64,000 nucleotides of DNA. Source: Spisula solida. Its lineage: Eukaryota; Mollusca; Bivalvia; Venerida; Mactridae. Shown here piece by piece: positions 1 to 11,300 of this stretch. Within the stretch, counting starts at the first letter, position 1; every line of letters starts with the position of its first letter. The translations under genes were made by a program, and so were the position numbers. Location of the stretch: assembly GCA_947247005.1 (NCBI GenBank), contig OX365962.1, forward strand, positions 9,397,201 through 9,461,200, read 5' to 3'. Under the pieces are notes generated by a model. It did not search any database, was not told where the DNA came from, and worked only from the letters and a program-made list of their open reading frames with translations.

Positions 1-823
1 GGATTTTCTATGATTTGACCTTGTGACCTAGCTTTTGACCCCGTATGACCCAATAACAAACTTGACCTAGATTTAGTTGAGATGATCATTGTGACCAAGT
101 TTCATAAAGATTAGGCTCAAATTGTGACCTCTAGTGACTACACAAGGTTTTTCTATGATTTGACCTTGTGACCTAGCTTTTGACCCCAGATGACCAAATA
201 TGGAACTTGACCTAGATTTTGTTGAGATGATCATTGTGACCAAGTTTCATAAAGATTAGGCCAAAATTGTGACCTCTAGTGACTACACAAGGATTTTCTA
301 TGATTTGACCTTGTGACCTAGCTTTTGACCCCGGATGACCCAATATCGAACTTGGCCTAGATTTTGTTGAGATGATCATTATGACCAAGTTTCATAAAGA
401 TTAGGCCAAAATTGTGACCTCTAGTGACTACACAAGGTTTTTCTATGATTCGACCTTGTGACCTAGTTTTTGACCCCGGATGACACAATATCGAACTTGA
501 CCTAGATTTTGTTGAGATGATCATTGTAACTAAGTTTCATAAAGATTAGGCCAAAATTGTGACCTCTAGTGACTACACAAGGTTTTTCTATGATTTGACC
601 TTGTGACCTAGTTTTTGACCCAGGATGACCAAATATGGAACTTGACCTAGATTTTGTTAAGATGATCATTGTGACCAAGTTTCATAATGATTAAGCTAAA
701 ACTGTTACCTCTAGTGTCTACACAAGTAATTGTGGATGGACGATGGACGGACGACAGACGGACGGACGACGGACGAAGAGTGATCACAAAAGCTCACTCG
801 GTCACTTTGTGACAGGTGAGCTA
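1..823 (-). mobile_element. Helentron-like non-autonomous element, copy A (truncated by window edge)
   Basis: Read on the minus strand it opens with TAGCTCACCTG and a hairpin (TGTCAC-AAA-GTGAC), then GTGATCAC, a (CCGT)n-type microsatellite (about 733-775), then core repeats of 145 bp (CTAGTG landmarks at 131, 276, 421, 566, 711). No protein is encoded. The far 3' end is outside the window. It sits in the intron left of coding exon 7 of the E3-like gene. Confidence 0.75.
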
Positions 824-1200
824 AAAACAGGACCCATTGAAAATAAGTGCTTGCACTTTCATGGGTTATCCTTGACCAAAAGGTCTAAATAATAACTACT
901 ACTACAATGCTCCACTTGACCAAGGTGTGAATTTGTACCTGTGAGAGCTGTGTCTCTACATGTTCGAAATTTCTGGGCGCCGTATCTTGATGTTTGCTGC
1001 ACACAATACAGGAGAGAAATAGTCTCCCCAGGGGCCTTGGATTCGGGTTTCCTTAGGTAGCCCAATGACCAGGGGAAGTTAAAAGTCAAAATATGACTGA
1101 ACGGCTGAATTGCTGAAAGTGCCCTTCGAAAAAGACAACCACAATATTCATTTATTCTTGCCTATCACAAAGGGGGGAGAGAGACAAAGAAAAGATTTAC
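824..1200. other. Intron sequence between copy A and coding exon 7
   Basis: No gene or repeat recognised. A 76-codon open stretch on the minus strand has no family features and no RING cysteines, so the next exon of the E3-like gene is not here. Confidence 0.5.
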
Positions 1201-1321
1201 CTAGATGTGTTAACGTTAGAGATACAGTAGGAAGACTGTCAATGACGTCTTTTCTAGCAGGTGGATACTGCTCGTCCAGAAATAACTCTGGTCTAGCAGC
1301 AAGCATGTGTTCGATGACATC
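1201..1321 (-). CDS. Coding exon 7 of putative E3 ligase-like gene: pre-RING linker
   Basis: A 121-bp exon with acceptor TGTTTATTTACAG before 1321 and donor ACATCTAG|GTAAAT after 1201, phase 0 in and 1 out. It encodes DVIEHMLAARPELFLDEQY, then PPARKDVIDSLPTVSLTL, then THLG. The PPAxK-x-x-I-x-x-LP pattern is what precedes the RING-H2 in Praja and RNF115/126-type ubiquitin ligases (from memory of those families). The RING cysteines would be in the next exon, left of position 1, so catalytic capacity cannot be confirmed. An alternative is a protein that shares only this linker. The exon itself is well supported by splice sites and frame. Confidence 0.6.
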
Positions 1322-1654
1322 CTGTAAATAAACAAACATCTTAGTATGATCTCAGGAATTTAATCAAATATACATGGATATTTAGTCAGACATTATACGG
1401 TAAAATCATTAATTTCCATGGGGTATTTAATTTCATGGATGAATATTTTGCAAGATGTAGCGCCTCGCAAATAAAGTGATATTTAAACTACAATCATGGG
1501 TATAGCCATGCTTGAACTGATGTTGCACTCACAAGCCTTGAAGTTGCTGGTTAAGATTGTGGGTCTGGAGATTATTGAAATATTGGACTTTCAATACCGT
1601 TTTGGACATATTCATATTTTTACTTTTCAAATCAATGTTATGCTCATGTGTACG

Positions 1655-2155
1655 TCAGAAGTGTCAACAGGGCCAATTTACAATCAGGAAACTTGTATGC
1701 GGCAGACCTTTTTTGCCAAACAAGAGGCCTCGAATGACATTATTTCTTTAATTAACTCAGAATAAATCAAAGAAAATCCATCAGAGCAGATTAAATCTTG
1801 AGAAATTTTCATAAAATAATTTTGGTCAGAAGCCATAATTCGTTCCTTTAGCACAACAAGGTTGTAAGCACTCAATAGTATACAGTAAGATACAACCTTG
1901 TTGCACCAAAGGAACTCATTGCTCTTTCAGGAATAATCAGGGGTGTCAACAGGGCCAAATTAAAAATCAGAAAAATCGTATGCAGCCGACTATTTTTGCC
2001 GAACAAGAGGCCTTCAATGACATTGTTTCCATAATCAACTCGGTTTGTATTAATTAAAATCCTTCAGAACAGATTAAAATAACTATAACTTTGTCACTTT
2101 TTGTGATATTTTCATCAAATAACTTTTATTTTGGTCAGAAGCGATTGCCCTTTCA
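1655..2155. repeat. Diverged tandem duplication in intron (~285-bp unit)
   Basis: The stretch 1655-1850 (GTGTCAACAGGGCCAA ... TTTTGGTCAGAAGC) recurs diverged at 1940-2150. Short AAATCAGGAAAATTGACAC motifs follow at 2185-2250, just before the 51-bp minisatellite. The small open frames here differ between the two copies and are not genes. Confidence 0.6.
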
Positions 2156-2261
2156 GGGATCATAAATCCGGAAATCCAGATAAATCAGGAAAATTGACAC
2201 CCCTGAATAATTAATCAGGAATTTTGATTAAATCAGGAAAATTGACACGCCCGGCTATGGC

Positions 2262-3436
2262 CCTGACAGTACAATGATAACGGGGAGATCATATAGTTCT
2301 ACACCCCTGACAGTACAATGATAATGGGGACAGTGTACCTCTAATAGTTCTACACCCCTGACAGTACAATGATAATGGGGACAGTGTACCTCTAATAGTT
2401 CTACGCCCCTGACAGTACAATGATAATGGGGACAGTGTACCTCTAATAGTTCTACACCCCTGACAGTACAATGATAATGGGGACAGTGTACCTCTTAATA
2501 GTTCTACACCCCTGACAGTACAATGATAATGGGGACAGTGTACCTCTTAATAGTTCTACACCCCTGACAGTACAATGATAATGGGGACAGTGTACCTCTT
2601 AATAGTTCTACACCCCTGACAGTACAATGATAATGGGGACAGTGTACCTCTTAATAGTTCTACACCCCTGACAGTACAATGATAATGGGGACAGTGTACC
2701 TCTAATAGTTCTACACCCCTGACAGTACAATGATAATGGGGACAGTGTACCTCTAATAGTTCTACACCCCTGACAGTACAATGATAATGGGGACAGTGTA
2801 CCTCTAATAGTTCTACACCCCTGACAGTACAATGATAATGGGGACAGTGTACCTCTTAATAGTTCTACACCCCTGACAGTACAATGATAATGGGGACAGT
2901 GTACCTCTTAATAGTTCTACACCCCTGACAGTACAATGATAATGGGGACAGTGTACCTCTTAATAGTTCTACACCCCTGACAGTACAATGATAATGGGGA
3001 CAGTGTACCTCTTAATAGTTCTACACCCCTGACAGTACAATGATAATGGGGACAGTGTACCTCTTAATAGTTCTACACCCCTGACAGTACAATGATAATG
3101 GGGACAGTGTACCTCTTAATAGTTCTACACCCCTGACAGTACAATGATAATGGGGACAGTGTACCTCTTAATAGTTCTACACCCCTGACAGTACAATGAT
3201 AATGGGGACAGTGTACCTCTTAATAGTTCTACACCCCTGACAGTACAATGATAATGGGGACAGTGTACCTCTTAATAGTTCTACACCCCTGACAGTACAA
3301 TGATAATGGGGACATTGTACCTCTAATAGTTCTACACCCCTGACAGTACAATGATAATGGGGACAGTGTACCTCTTAATAGTTCTACACCCCTGACAGTA
3401 CAAAGATAATGGGGACAGTGTACCTCTAATAGTTCT
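2262..3436. repeat. 51/52-bp minisatellite (~22 units) built on an exon-intron junction
   Basis: Near-identical units containing CCCCTGACAGTACAATGATA follow one another. Unit length is 51 bp (CTCTAATAG form) or 52 bp (CTCTTAATAG form), and the two forms occur in runs. On the minus strand each unit contains AGAACTATTA(A)GAG followed by GTACACTGTCCCC, the same sequence as the 3' end of coding exon 6 plus its donor. Open frames across the array are repeat shadows. Confidence 0.9.
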
Positions 3437-3511
3437 CCTAACGGTGAACCAGACAACAGCAGTGGAATGTTAGGTATGAATGGAAAACCTATATCCCAGG
3501 AATTGGTAGAC
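3424..3511 (-). CDS. Coding exon 6 of putative E3 ligase-like gene; its 5' splice site lies in a minisatellite
   Basis: An 88-bp exon with acceptor CTGTTTTCAG before 3511. One base completes the codon left by coding exon 5, then 29 codons follow: STNSWDIGFPFIPNIPLLLS, then GSPLGELLE. It ends at GAG|GTACAC, phase 0, exactly what coding exon 7 needs. The donor is weaker than consensus (GTACAC), but it is the phase-consistent GT I found in the exon. The last 13 bases of the exon and the first ~38 of the intron are the unit of the tandem array at 2262-3436, so donor-like copies are repeated down the intron. Amplification of this junction is the oddest thing about the gene. Confidence 0.55.
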
Positions 3512-4298
3512 CTGAAAACAGACAACAAGTAAAATATAACATGTTTTTATGTCCCGGCATTGTGGTCAATCTTTTATTCCTTGCAAGATTGGCAAATGAT
3601 CTCAAACTTAGAGGGAAAGGACAGTTGTAGTTGTGTGATACAAGGAATCCAGGCACCGATCTCCAGAAACATCTCAATGAGAACTCAATGTGAACTCAAA
3701 TTTTGTCACCTATCGTTTGACATAGTTTCCATGTGAAATAGTACTCTAAATTGGTATAACAAAACGGAAATATTATTCTCAGATTATAACAGTCAAATTG
3801 CGAGAGCCGTACATTCATATTTATCTCAAATTCAGACTCTTGATTTGAGCAAAATCTTAATTTGAGATGAGATTTCTACTTGAGATGCTTCGGGGGATTG
3901 GGGCCAGGTGCGCAAACCTAGCTCTTTCTAAATTGACTCCTTGGATCTGATACTCATAATAATGCAGGAGGCATATAGTGATTGACCTGTCTGTTTGTCA
4001 GAAAATGTTAACGAAAACATAGTTGCTATCGGCTGTAATTGCCACAATCCCTGACAATATGCCTCTTTATCATTACGCTTGATTCATCCGCGGAAGCTTC
4101 CGGATCCATGACGGAAATAATGGAGACAGCTGGGTTAAGTATTGTACATTGTTGCATTGTCTATCATCTATCCTAATGAGATTTTGTTAGCTGCCTTGAG
4201 GTAATTGTATGAATTGTTTTATTTTCTGAATTAGGAAATCTTACAACCAAATACGACATGTACAATACAACAACAGAGGCTGTGTGTGTAACTTATAC
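3512..4298. other. Intron between coding exons 5 and 6
   Basis: No gene seen. Around 3955-4030 a fragment (GGAGGCATATAGTGATTG ... AAAATGTTAACGAAAAC) matches the family found at 44975-45235. CGGAAGCTTCCGGATCC near 4091 is a chance short palindrome. Confidence 0.4.
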
Positions 4299-4651
4299 CT
4301 GTATTGTTCAGCATCGTGTTCAGTTATCGCCGTATCTGTATAGAGAGCTAGATCAAAGGGAACATGGAAATCATCAAACACATCCTGCTGATAATCATTG
4401 GTTGCCGTGGTAACGTTTTCACCGGTTGTTGGGGTAACATTTTCTCCCGTTGTCATGGCAACGTTATCTCCTGAAATGTTGTGCTGTGTCAGCAAGAACT
4501 GACAATGTCCACAATCACATTCAAACTCGTCATCTGCTTCAACGTTTTCGTCAGAGGACCTTGACCTTAAACCATCAGACGACCTTGACCTCAAGCCAGA
4601 TTCATTTGACCGTGACCTCTGTAAATGTTCACGGAATGGACTGTCACTCGT
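4299..4651 (-). CDS. Coding exon 5 of putative E3 ligase-like gene
   Basis: A 353-bp exon with acceptor CACCATTTCAG before 4651 and donor AATACAG|GTATAAGT after 4299, phase 0 in and 2 out, about residues 852-968. It starts TSDSPFREHLQRSRSNES, contains two tandem LRSRSSD motifs (candidate phosphosites), then an acidic stretch and a Cys-rich piece (DDEFECDCGHCQFL). Next comes a short duplicated TTGENVT segment, and the exon ends in DVFDDFHVPFDLALYTDTAI. The frame is open throughout. The Cys-X-Cys-X2-Cys group is too small for a RING and I assign it no fold. Confidence 0.65.
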
Positions 4652-4947
4652 CTGAAATGGTGAAAGTTTTGTTTGCTTGTGTGATAAGATAATTATTAAT
4701 GCAGATAATGTTGGCACATGAAACCATTAAATGTTCGCCAAGCAATTCTTGAAATACCCTTAAATGATTACAGCTGTAAAGCCGTTATGTCATCGCCAGG
4801 AACTTTCTTTAACATTATGAAGTCTTCAGCAAATATGAATACAACCTATTCAAAATCTGTTTCCAAAAGCAATATTTTTCCCAAATTACAGGTCCCTTCA
4901 TTCCACAACTCCAAAGTTTGATAAGGCTTTGGGTAAAGTTTATACTA

Positions 4948-5112
4948 CAGTGAAGTTCCGCTAATAAGATCAGTCAGAAAGTGTTCTTATTAGCGAATCG
5001 GTCTTAATAGCGGACCTTTTTAGTTCTTAATTTAATACTTTGGGACAACAAATTGCAAAAATCTGCATGATTTCGAAATAAATGAAGTGGTCCTATTAGC
5101 GGAACTTCACTG
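4948..5112. mobile_element. Tc1/mariner-type MITE, copy 1 (TA target)
   Basis: 165 bp, flanked by TA, with terminal inverted repeats starting CAGTGAAGTTCCGCTAATA. The inner part repeats the TTATTAGCG motif. No coding capacity. A close relative lies at 47360-47526. It is in the intron between coding exons 4 and 5. Confidence 0.85.
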
Positions 5113-5262
5113 TATATTTTAGGTCAATTGTGAAACAAGTTTTTCTAACTTATATAAATCACTCTCGACACCTCATTGATGATGTATCCATCGCCACAAG
5201 CTATGAAAACACCAATGAGACTGCATTCAATAAACCCCGTAGGAAGCCTCAAACGTAATTAC

Positions 5263-5365
5263 TATAGATAAGTCAAGCAGGGGCATAAGTCTGTTGAAAT
5301 GGTGGATAGCGTTATGTCGCCTAGACTATGCAAGGTGTCTATGATGGTCTGCCAAGTTTGAAAGC
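5263..5365 (-). repeat. Fragment of dispersed family 4
   Basis: GTCAAGCAGGGGCATAAGT ... GTTGAAATGGTGGATAGCG matches the minus-strand reading of the element at 44975-45235 and the copy at 15055-15318. Only the 3' part is present. Confidence 0.55.
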
Positions 5366-5622
5366 ACTGCATAGATGGATTTAATATGAACAGTTCAACT
5401 AAATATTTATAATAAGTTAACATTTTCAATGGGAAAGACAAAAGGACAGTTATATAGGACAATTACTATGTGAGTGAGGCATCAGTAGAGGCCAGAACAT
5501 AACCACATGGAATTGACACATAATTACTTTATGTTCATGTTGACCTTATATATCAGCATAAAATTATTATGCGTCCATTCCCTGTGGGCATAACAAAAAA
5601 TTTGAATCAAAGTCAAACTTAC

Positions 5623-6794
5623 GCTGGATTCATTATCCTGTAACATTCTATCAAAGCTATCATTTAATGCCTTATATCCGGGATACTCAGTATCGGACAC
5701 CTGTAAGACAGACTGGTCAACATTGGTTTCCACCATTCTACATCGGTCATAGAAACCAGTCAATGTGGACTGGTTACTTCCAGTATCAAATGTAGACTGG
5801 TTACTTCCAGTATCAAATGCAGACTGGTTCCCTAGATCATGAAAACTGTTGAGATGCGTCATGTCAGATTGTTGCAGCTCGTCGGAGCTTCCGTCAGGTA
5901 GAAGTGACTTACTGAAATAGTTATTCTCATCAGAACTTGACATTGGGTATATATTGTAATCCAGTATATCGCTGTCAGTACTGACAACATTGGACAGTTC
6001 AGCATTGGATACGTTCTCCATACCATTATTAGTTGCTTCAGAGTCGACGTAATTGATGTCACCGACTGACGAATAATCAGCAGTACGAACAATGTCTAAT
6101 ATTCCCGAACATAACTCATTGGACGAGTCTGTATGTGAGCGAACATTAAACGGGTCCTCTATTGATGATTCAAACCCACTTAAATACACTAAATCATCCA
6201 TTATGTCATTAGAATTGTTTGGTGTATGCATAGAATGCTCTACTGGTTTAGTATTATGTGTATACCCGTCTATAACATCGCCATGCTGATTGCCAGGGAT
6301 TACACTGACCCGCTGAGTGTAATCAGTTGTATTATCCCCCATCGAGAAAGTTCCAGCCCCTCCCCGGCCCCTACTGTCTGCCATCTTCCTCGCCATCTCC
6401 ATTACATCTATCCTCCTCCCATCTATGCCCCGTCCATCTATACCCCTCCCATCTATGCCCTGCTCATCTATGCCCCTCCCATCTATGCCCCTCCCATCGA
6501 TGCCCCTCCCAACTATGCCCTGCCCATCTATGCCCCTCCCATCTATGCCCCTCCCATCGATGCCCCTCCCAACTATGCCCTGCCCATCTATGCACCTTCC
6601 TGGTACACTATCAGCAGCTGACACATGTTTGGATGTATCACACGATGGCTGTGTATGACCAGTCTCTGTGGTACCAGTATCCGTGGTTACATGTAAACGA
6701 TTACGGAACCTTTCAGGTAGGTATGGGATTGCATACTGTAATCCAGATAATACATTCAATGTTGACTCACTGAGGTATCTATCGTTTGTACCAC
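5623..6794 (-). CDS. Coding exon 4 of putative E3 ligase-like gene, with GRGID coding minisatellite
   Basis: A 1172-bp open exon with acceptor TTGTATTCTAG before 6794 and donor AATCCAGC|GTAAGT after 5623, phase 1 in and 0 out, about residues 461-851. It starts GTNDRYLSESTLNVLSGLQ and carries a pentapeptide tandem repeat (G-R/Q-G-I-D/V, about 13 units) near residues 526-590. The rest is acidic and Ser/Asn/Asp-rich (for example YPMSSSDENN), with a short FDTGSNQST duplication. The hydrophobic N-terminal stretch seen if the frame is extended upstream of 6794 is intronic and should not be taken as a signal peptide. The exon looks intrinsically disordered, as is common N-terminal to the RING in Praja-like ligases. 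No enzyme motif is visible here. Confidence 0.7.
6406..6600 (-). repeat. In-frame coding minisatellite (15 bp, GRGID)
   Basis: About 13 units of 15 bp (minus strand GGGAGGGGCATAGAT) inside coding exon 4 encode Gly-Arg/Gln-Gly-Ile-Asp/Val. A 60-bp block (GQGIV-GRGID-GRGID-GRGID) occurs twice, showing higher-order duplication. Length changes in units of 15 bp would keep frame. Confidence 0.85.
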
Positions 6795-6852
6795 CTAGAA
6801 TACAAGAACAGCAAGTGAATGAAATATTACAAGCAATACAGAAGTCCCCTAA

Positions 6853-7050
6853 AAAGATAATAGAAAGTCGGACAGGAAAGGCAGCACTCAACTTAACCAG
6901 TTGAGCACAGAAAACATAAAAACATGTCATACCATAATTAAACAGCCACAATGCCCAACACATAACTGAACGAGAAAATGAACTTAAACGCTGCAAGCCC
7001 AAGTTTCAGCTGTCAAAACATTGAAAGCTCAAGTCCCAGCTGTCAAAAAG
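6853..7050 (-). repeat. Dispersed repeat R, copy 1
   Basis: The minus strand reads AGCTGAAACTTGGGCTT ... GTTTTCTGTGCTCAACTGG ... GTGCTGCC..TCCTGTCCGAC. The same ~180-bp sequence is at 43815-44030 and 58325-58485 (plus strand), with a short piece at 17137-17185. It is non-coding with no obvious A-tail, so its class is uncertain. It ends about 60 bp upstream of the acceptor of coding exon 4. Confidence 0.65.
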
Positions 7051-7077
7051 CCGAATGACCATAGTCATTCAGTTTCC

Positions 7078-7293
7078 ATAGCAATGACAATTCTTGTCAG
7101 AATTCAAAATATTCGAACATACATAATCTAATTATTGACCCCTAGGCTACACACATACCAAGTTTCCATACATGTAGCAACCACAATTTTTGTCAAAATC
7201 CAAAATATTTGAACAAGCATAATCTAATTATTGACTCCTACATACATACCAAGTTTCTATAGCAACCATAATTTTTGTCAGAATCCAAAATAT
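7078..7293. repeat. ~110-bp tandem repeat, third unit split by a TTAA element
   Basis: Two units (CATAATCTAATTATTGAC ... CCAAGTTTC ... CAAAATATTTGAAC) are followed by a third broken at 7297. Its continuation (GAACAAGCATATCATTAATC ... CTAAGTTTC) resumes at 8003-8060 on the other side of the element at 7298-8000. Confidence 0.65.
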
Positions 7294-7297
7294 TTAA

Positions 7298-8000
7298 GGT
7301 ATCAGAGGATAATTTATAGTGAGATTGAGCATGTTTTTTTAAAAAGCATTTCATTCTTAAAATTGAAATGTGTTGGGTACATTAAGCATAGTATTATGAT
7401 GCACTACATGTACTCATGAAGTTCAACCCAAAATAAATATTGATAAAGTGAATTTATTGGAGCATGACAGCATTTTTATTGCAAATCTTACTCGTTTACA
7501 AACAAAGTCAACATGGCATTAAGAGTCAAAGTTTGTTGTCGGGGACATAGCCAATAGTATAAGGAACAAACTCTTACAAAGAAATAATTATGAAACAAAT
7601 TCATAAACTTGTATCATGCAAAAAATCAATGATCATCAATGACCTTGCAAACCGAAAGTAGAAATATGGCAGTGTTTCTTGAATATCTTTCAAAGTATAC
7701 ATTTTTCAGTCTTAAACTAAGTAAGAGTTTGTTCCCTAGAGTTATATTGTAAGAATGATATACATTTTAGCAAGTACCATTGGCCAGTTTTTGTGTTTGC
7801 GAACGAGCAAGATTTACAATGAAAATGCTGTCATACTTCAATAAATTCACTTTATTAATATTTATTTTTTGTTTAACTTCAAGGGTATATGTAGTGCATC
7901 ATAATGCTATGCTTACTGTACCCATCAAATATCAATTTGAAGAATAAAATGCATTTGAAAAAAGCATCCACCCGCCCACTATAGATCATCCCCCATGTCC
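7298..8000. mobile_element. Palindromic non-autonomous element with TTAA target duplication
   Basis: 703 bp bounded by TTAA (7294-7297 and 8001-8004). Ends are inverted (GGTATCAGAGGATAATTTATAGTG versus the complement of CACTATAGATCATC...GTCC), and the inversion continues inward over ~200 bp (AATAAATTCACTTTAT, GTAGTGCATCATAAT). No coding region. TTAA suggests a piggyBac-like or Kolobok-like source. Confidence 0.75.
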
Positions 8001-8308
8001 TTAAGAACAAGCATATCATTAATCTACTTATTGGCAACCCATGTACTAAGTTTCATAAACTAACTTGGACACATTTATAGTAAAGTCCAGATTGTTGGAA
8101 GAGCAGACATGATGGACATTAAGACTGTTATCTTCCATGTGAGAACAAATCATAGAACAATATTCTCTGATGTGTGTGATAACAAATGTGTGACATCACC
8201 AGCTTTAAGGCCCGTAACGTAACATTAAAGCTGCCTAAATTCGTTATTTTCGGCATAGGCATAGTTTTGACCAGGTAACTATGTTGATGTGATAAAAAGA
8301 ATCCACCA

Positions 8309-11300
8309 TTTGAGCCGTGTCGTGGGATTTCCGACCTAGTGGTCAAATTTGACATTTTCGGTTTATTTCTGTTTATTAAAATTCGTTCTATTAGGAATTA
8401 TTCAAAACTTATTTCATGCAATTCTGACGAGTGCAAGTAGGTTTAATCTGAGTTAGAACATAACAAGTACGTCAGCCATAAATAATTTTAGTGACGTCGC
8501 GTTGTTGACGTCGTTGCATTTCAACGTAAAATTATAGTTCATTAAATTCTACATATCAACGTTTCAATGAGTTTTTTAACCATTACATATGACTTTTCAT
8601 GTCATAAATTTACTGTGATAACAATGATTAAACAATTTGCTGGAAATATGCAACAAAAGGAAAAATAGTTTTTAAAATGCGTAAAAATATGACATGTATA
8701 CATCAAAGCTATTTCAGTTTTCAAGAGTTTAACTCATCTGGTATTCGCAAATCAGCTACTTAAAAAATGCGCATAATAAAACCTATTGCATCAAATTTAA
8801 CAGTCATACGGTATAAAAGTCGCATCTTGCAGATCAAAGACGCCGCGTAGCCGTAATGCTTTTGAATTTGCAAGATCTTAGACGCATACGTCCATGACGT
8901 CGGCTACATCTAGGGCGGTCATACGATTGATGTCTGCGGTAGAGTGAAATTGGCAAACAACGTGTGTAATATTGATTTTCTGTATTTTTCGATGTTAACG
9001 TGTATAATCGTTCTGATTTGTTGTATAAACATGTATTGCCGACCTTTTGGAATTATAAATGTTACATGAATCACCAGATTGATATTCTACCCGGAATTAC
9101 GTCAGCTGGTCAGTTGTTAAAATTTCTAAATTATATCTAACGTTATAGACAACTTATCATAAAACTTAATTGTAACAATTGTGGTAGCTTTTATTCGACT
9201 TATGCACAAGTCAATTAAAACCACACCCTGACCACGGGGAAGGACGGGGGAACAGTCCAGTGTTTTTACCTTTTCCGATGTCGCCACACTGTCATGTGAG
9301 TGCTGTGCTTTTCTTTCGCGCAAATAAATGACAGGGAAAAATTGCCGTGACTGTATGAGGAATAAGGCGGGTGCAATTTGCGGGGGGTTTACAATTATGT
9401 ATGGCCCTGGGGACAGCGATTTTGTAATGGGTATGAAAACACAAAAATAAAAATTCCCACCATTCCCCGGGGTTGGGTACGTTCTTTCAATTCTAATTGA
9501 CTGGTGCATTAAAGGGCCAGTCACATGTACACCGAACTAGTTTCCAAAACGGGACGTCCCAACACGTCGTAAAAATGTCAAAACTGTTCTGGTCTTGCTA
9601 GAACGAGGCACTTTGTTAGTGTTTTATCTTAACAGTTTTCTATACGTCCATATCCCGTCCGCATTGTATTTGAGCACGTTCGTAACTAGACCAACTCGTT
9701 CACAGACATATCAACTTGTTCTTACCGTCGTCATACGTCCTAATATCGCACGATCCTAACTACATTTATGCGTGCAGATGTACATTAAGATAGCAACTTC
9801 GCGAATGTCCATATGACCCCAAATAGTGCTCGATCTGACAGAATTTCATCCCCTGTACAGTGCCAATTGAGGTTCGACCTACTGCTAATAAATTCTCATA
9901 GTAGAGTTCACAGTGTATAAACGAGTCAATTTCCGGTCATCGCAATACGTCATACAGTGACCGGAAAAAATACAGATCCCATTCAGTCAAACAGTGCTTT
10001 GGTTGTGAAAGTAGGCCTACACATACAAGGACGTATTAATTAGATAATTGTTCTCCATATCTGAACCTCATGAAGGCAGATCATGATTCGTGAGCATATT
10101 GGTACTTGTTATTGTTAACAAACCCTACAGCGCAATAAAAATATATTTATTTACATTGTGTATTTCGCTAAATTCCGAAAGTATTTTTCTTACGCTTTCC
10201 TCCTTTTCAATAGTCGTGAAGGGAAGGTCCATATCAGTCTAGATTTGGCAAGGTGAATCAAGTCGAATATATAGGCCCTACACCTTTCACACTTGAGCCC
10301 CGCTTCTACTACGATCTAAAATTGGTCCAAAGCGTGACCATTCGTGGGACGGTCGTGGTCAATCGGGAGAGGATTTTTGTGAACGTGGATGGAAGTGCCG
10401 TGGTGTAATCGCGTAGGTCCAGAAGCTCCATGTTCAAAACAAGCGTAGCAGGATCGTGGCTAAAACGAGTCGCTTTTAGAACGAAGTTAGGTCTTGTCGA
10501 GATCTGCATGATCGTAATAACAACGTGGTACAATACGCATTAAATTTAACTGTTTTTTCTATTGAAACACGTAAAAATCGCGTTATTAGTTGGAAATAGA
10601 TCAAAGCAAATTATTATGTGGAAAACATTAATTTTAACTAAAATGATCAAGATATAAGGAAAGTCATTGATTAACTAAGTGTACGCATCATACCAAAGCG
10701 TACTATGATCGTGTCAAGATTGTAGTATTGCGGACATGAACGGCGTAACATCGTGCTACAGTCTTTTAGGTATGTCTACCAACGTAGTAGGGTCTTGCAG
10801 ATCGACGCGACATTGAAGTACAAAACGGTTCATGATCGGCGTTTATCGCGGTGGAAATGTGGTGTAAGCATATAAGCATCGTATCGGAAAAGCTGTAGTC
10901 GTAGATCAGACGTTCCGGTGAAGATCTTCATCAATTGTCTAATATTTCGTAGATCTAATAAATGATAAATTATCATGTGGAAGGAATAGATCGGTTGTTT
11001 ATAGATGATGGGTGGGGAAGTAAAACACAAATCAACTAAATCTAGATTTTATTTAGAACACATCGTCCGTATTTCATTCGCTTCTACACTGCTTCCGTGA
11101 ATTGAAAATATAAATCTTAATCTAAAGACATTTTTATATTAAAACAATTAAACATGTTTAATACGACCATGCGAAAGCGTACGACACATCAAAATAGAGT
11201 TAACTTAGTCCGTCTTTGTTTACACACCGTCATTGGTTACGCTCATAGTTGAGGAGGATGTACGGGTTAAATACACAAACCGCGTTAATCGCGCGCTGCC

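Noticed and set aside
2262..3436. CRISPR-like regular repeat array
   Set aside because: Units follow each other without unique spacers, there are no cas genes, and the window is eukaryotic; it is a minisatellite.
6226..6773. Pro/Ser/Tyr-rich plus-strand frames opposite coding exon 4
   Set aside because: Shadow of the 15-bp coding repeat on the other strand; the minus frame is the one with splice sites and phase support.
6795..7002. Hydrophobic N-terminal extension of coding exon 4 as a signal peptide
   Set aside because: A clear acceptor (TTGTATTCTAG) at 6795 puts this stretch in the intron, and the phase fits coding exon 3.
9126..9524. 132-codon minus-strand frame
   Set aside because: Overlaps a decayed repeat copy (9195-9335), no domain, no splice partners.
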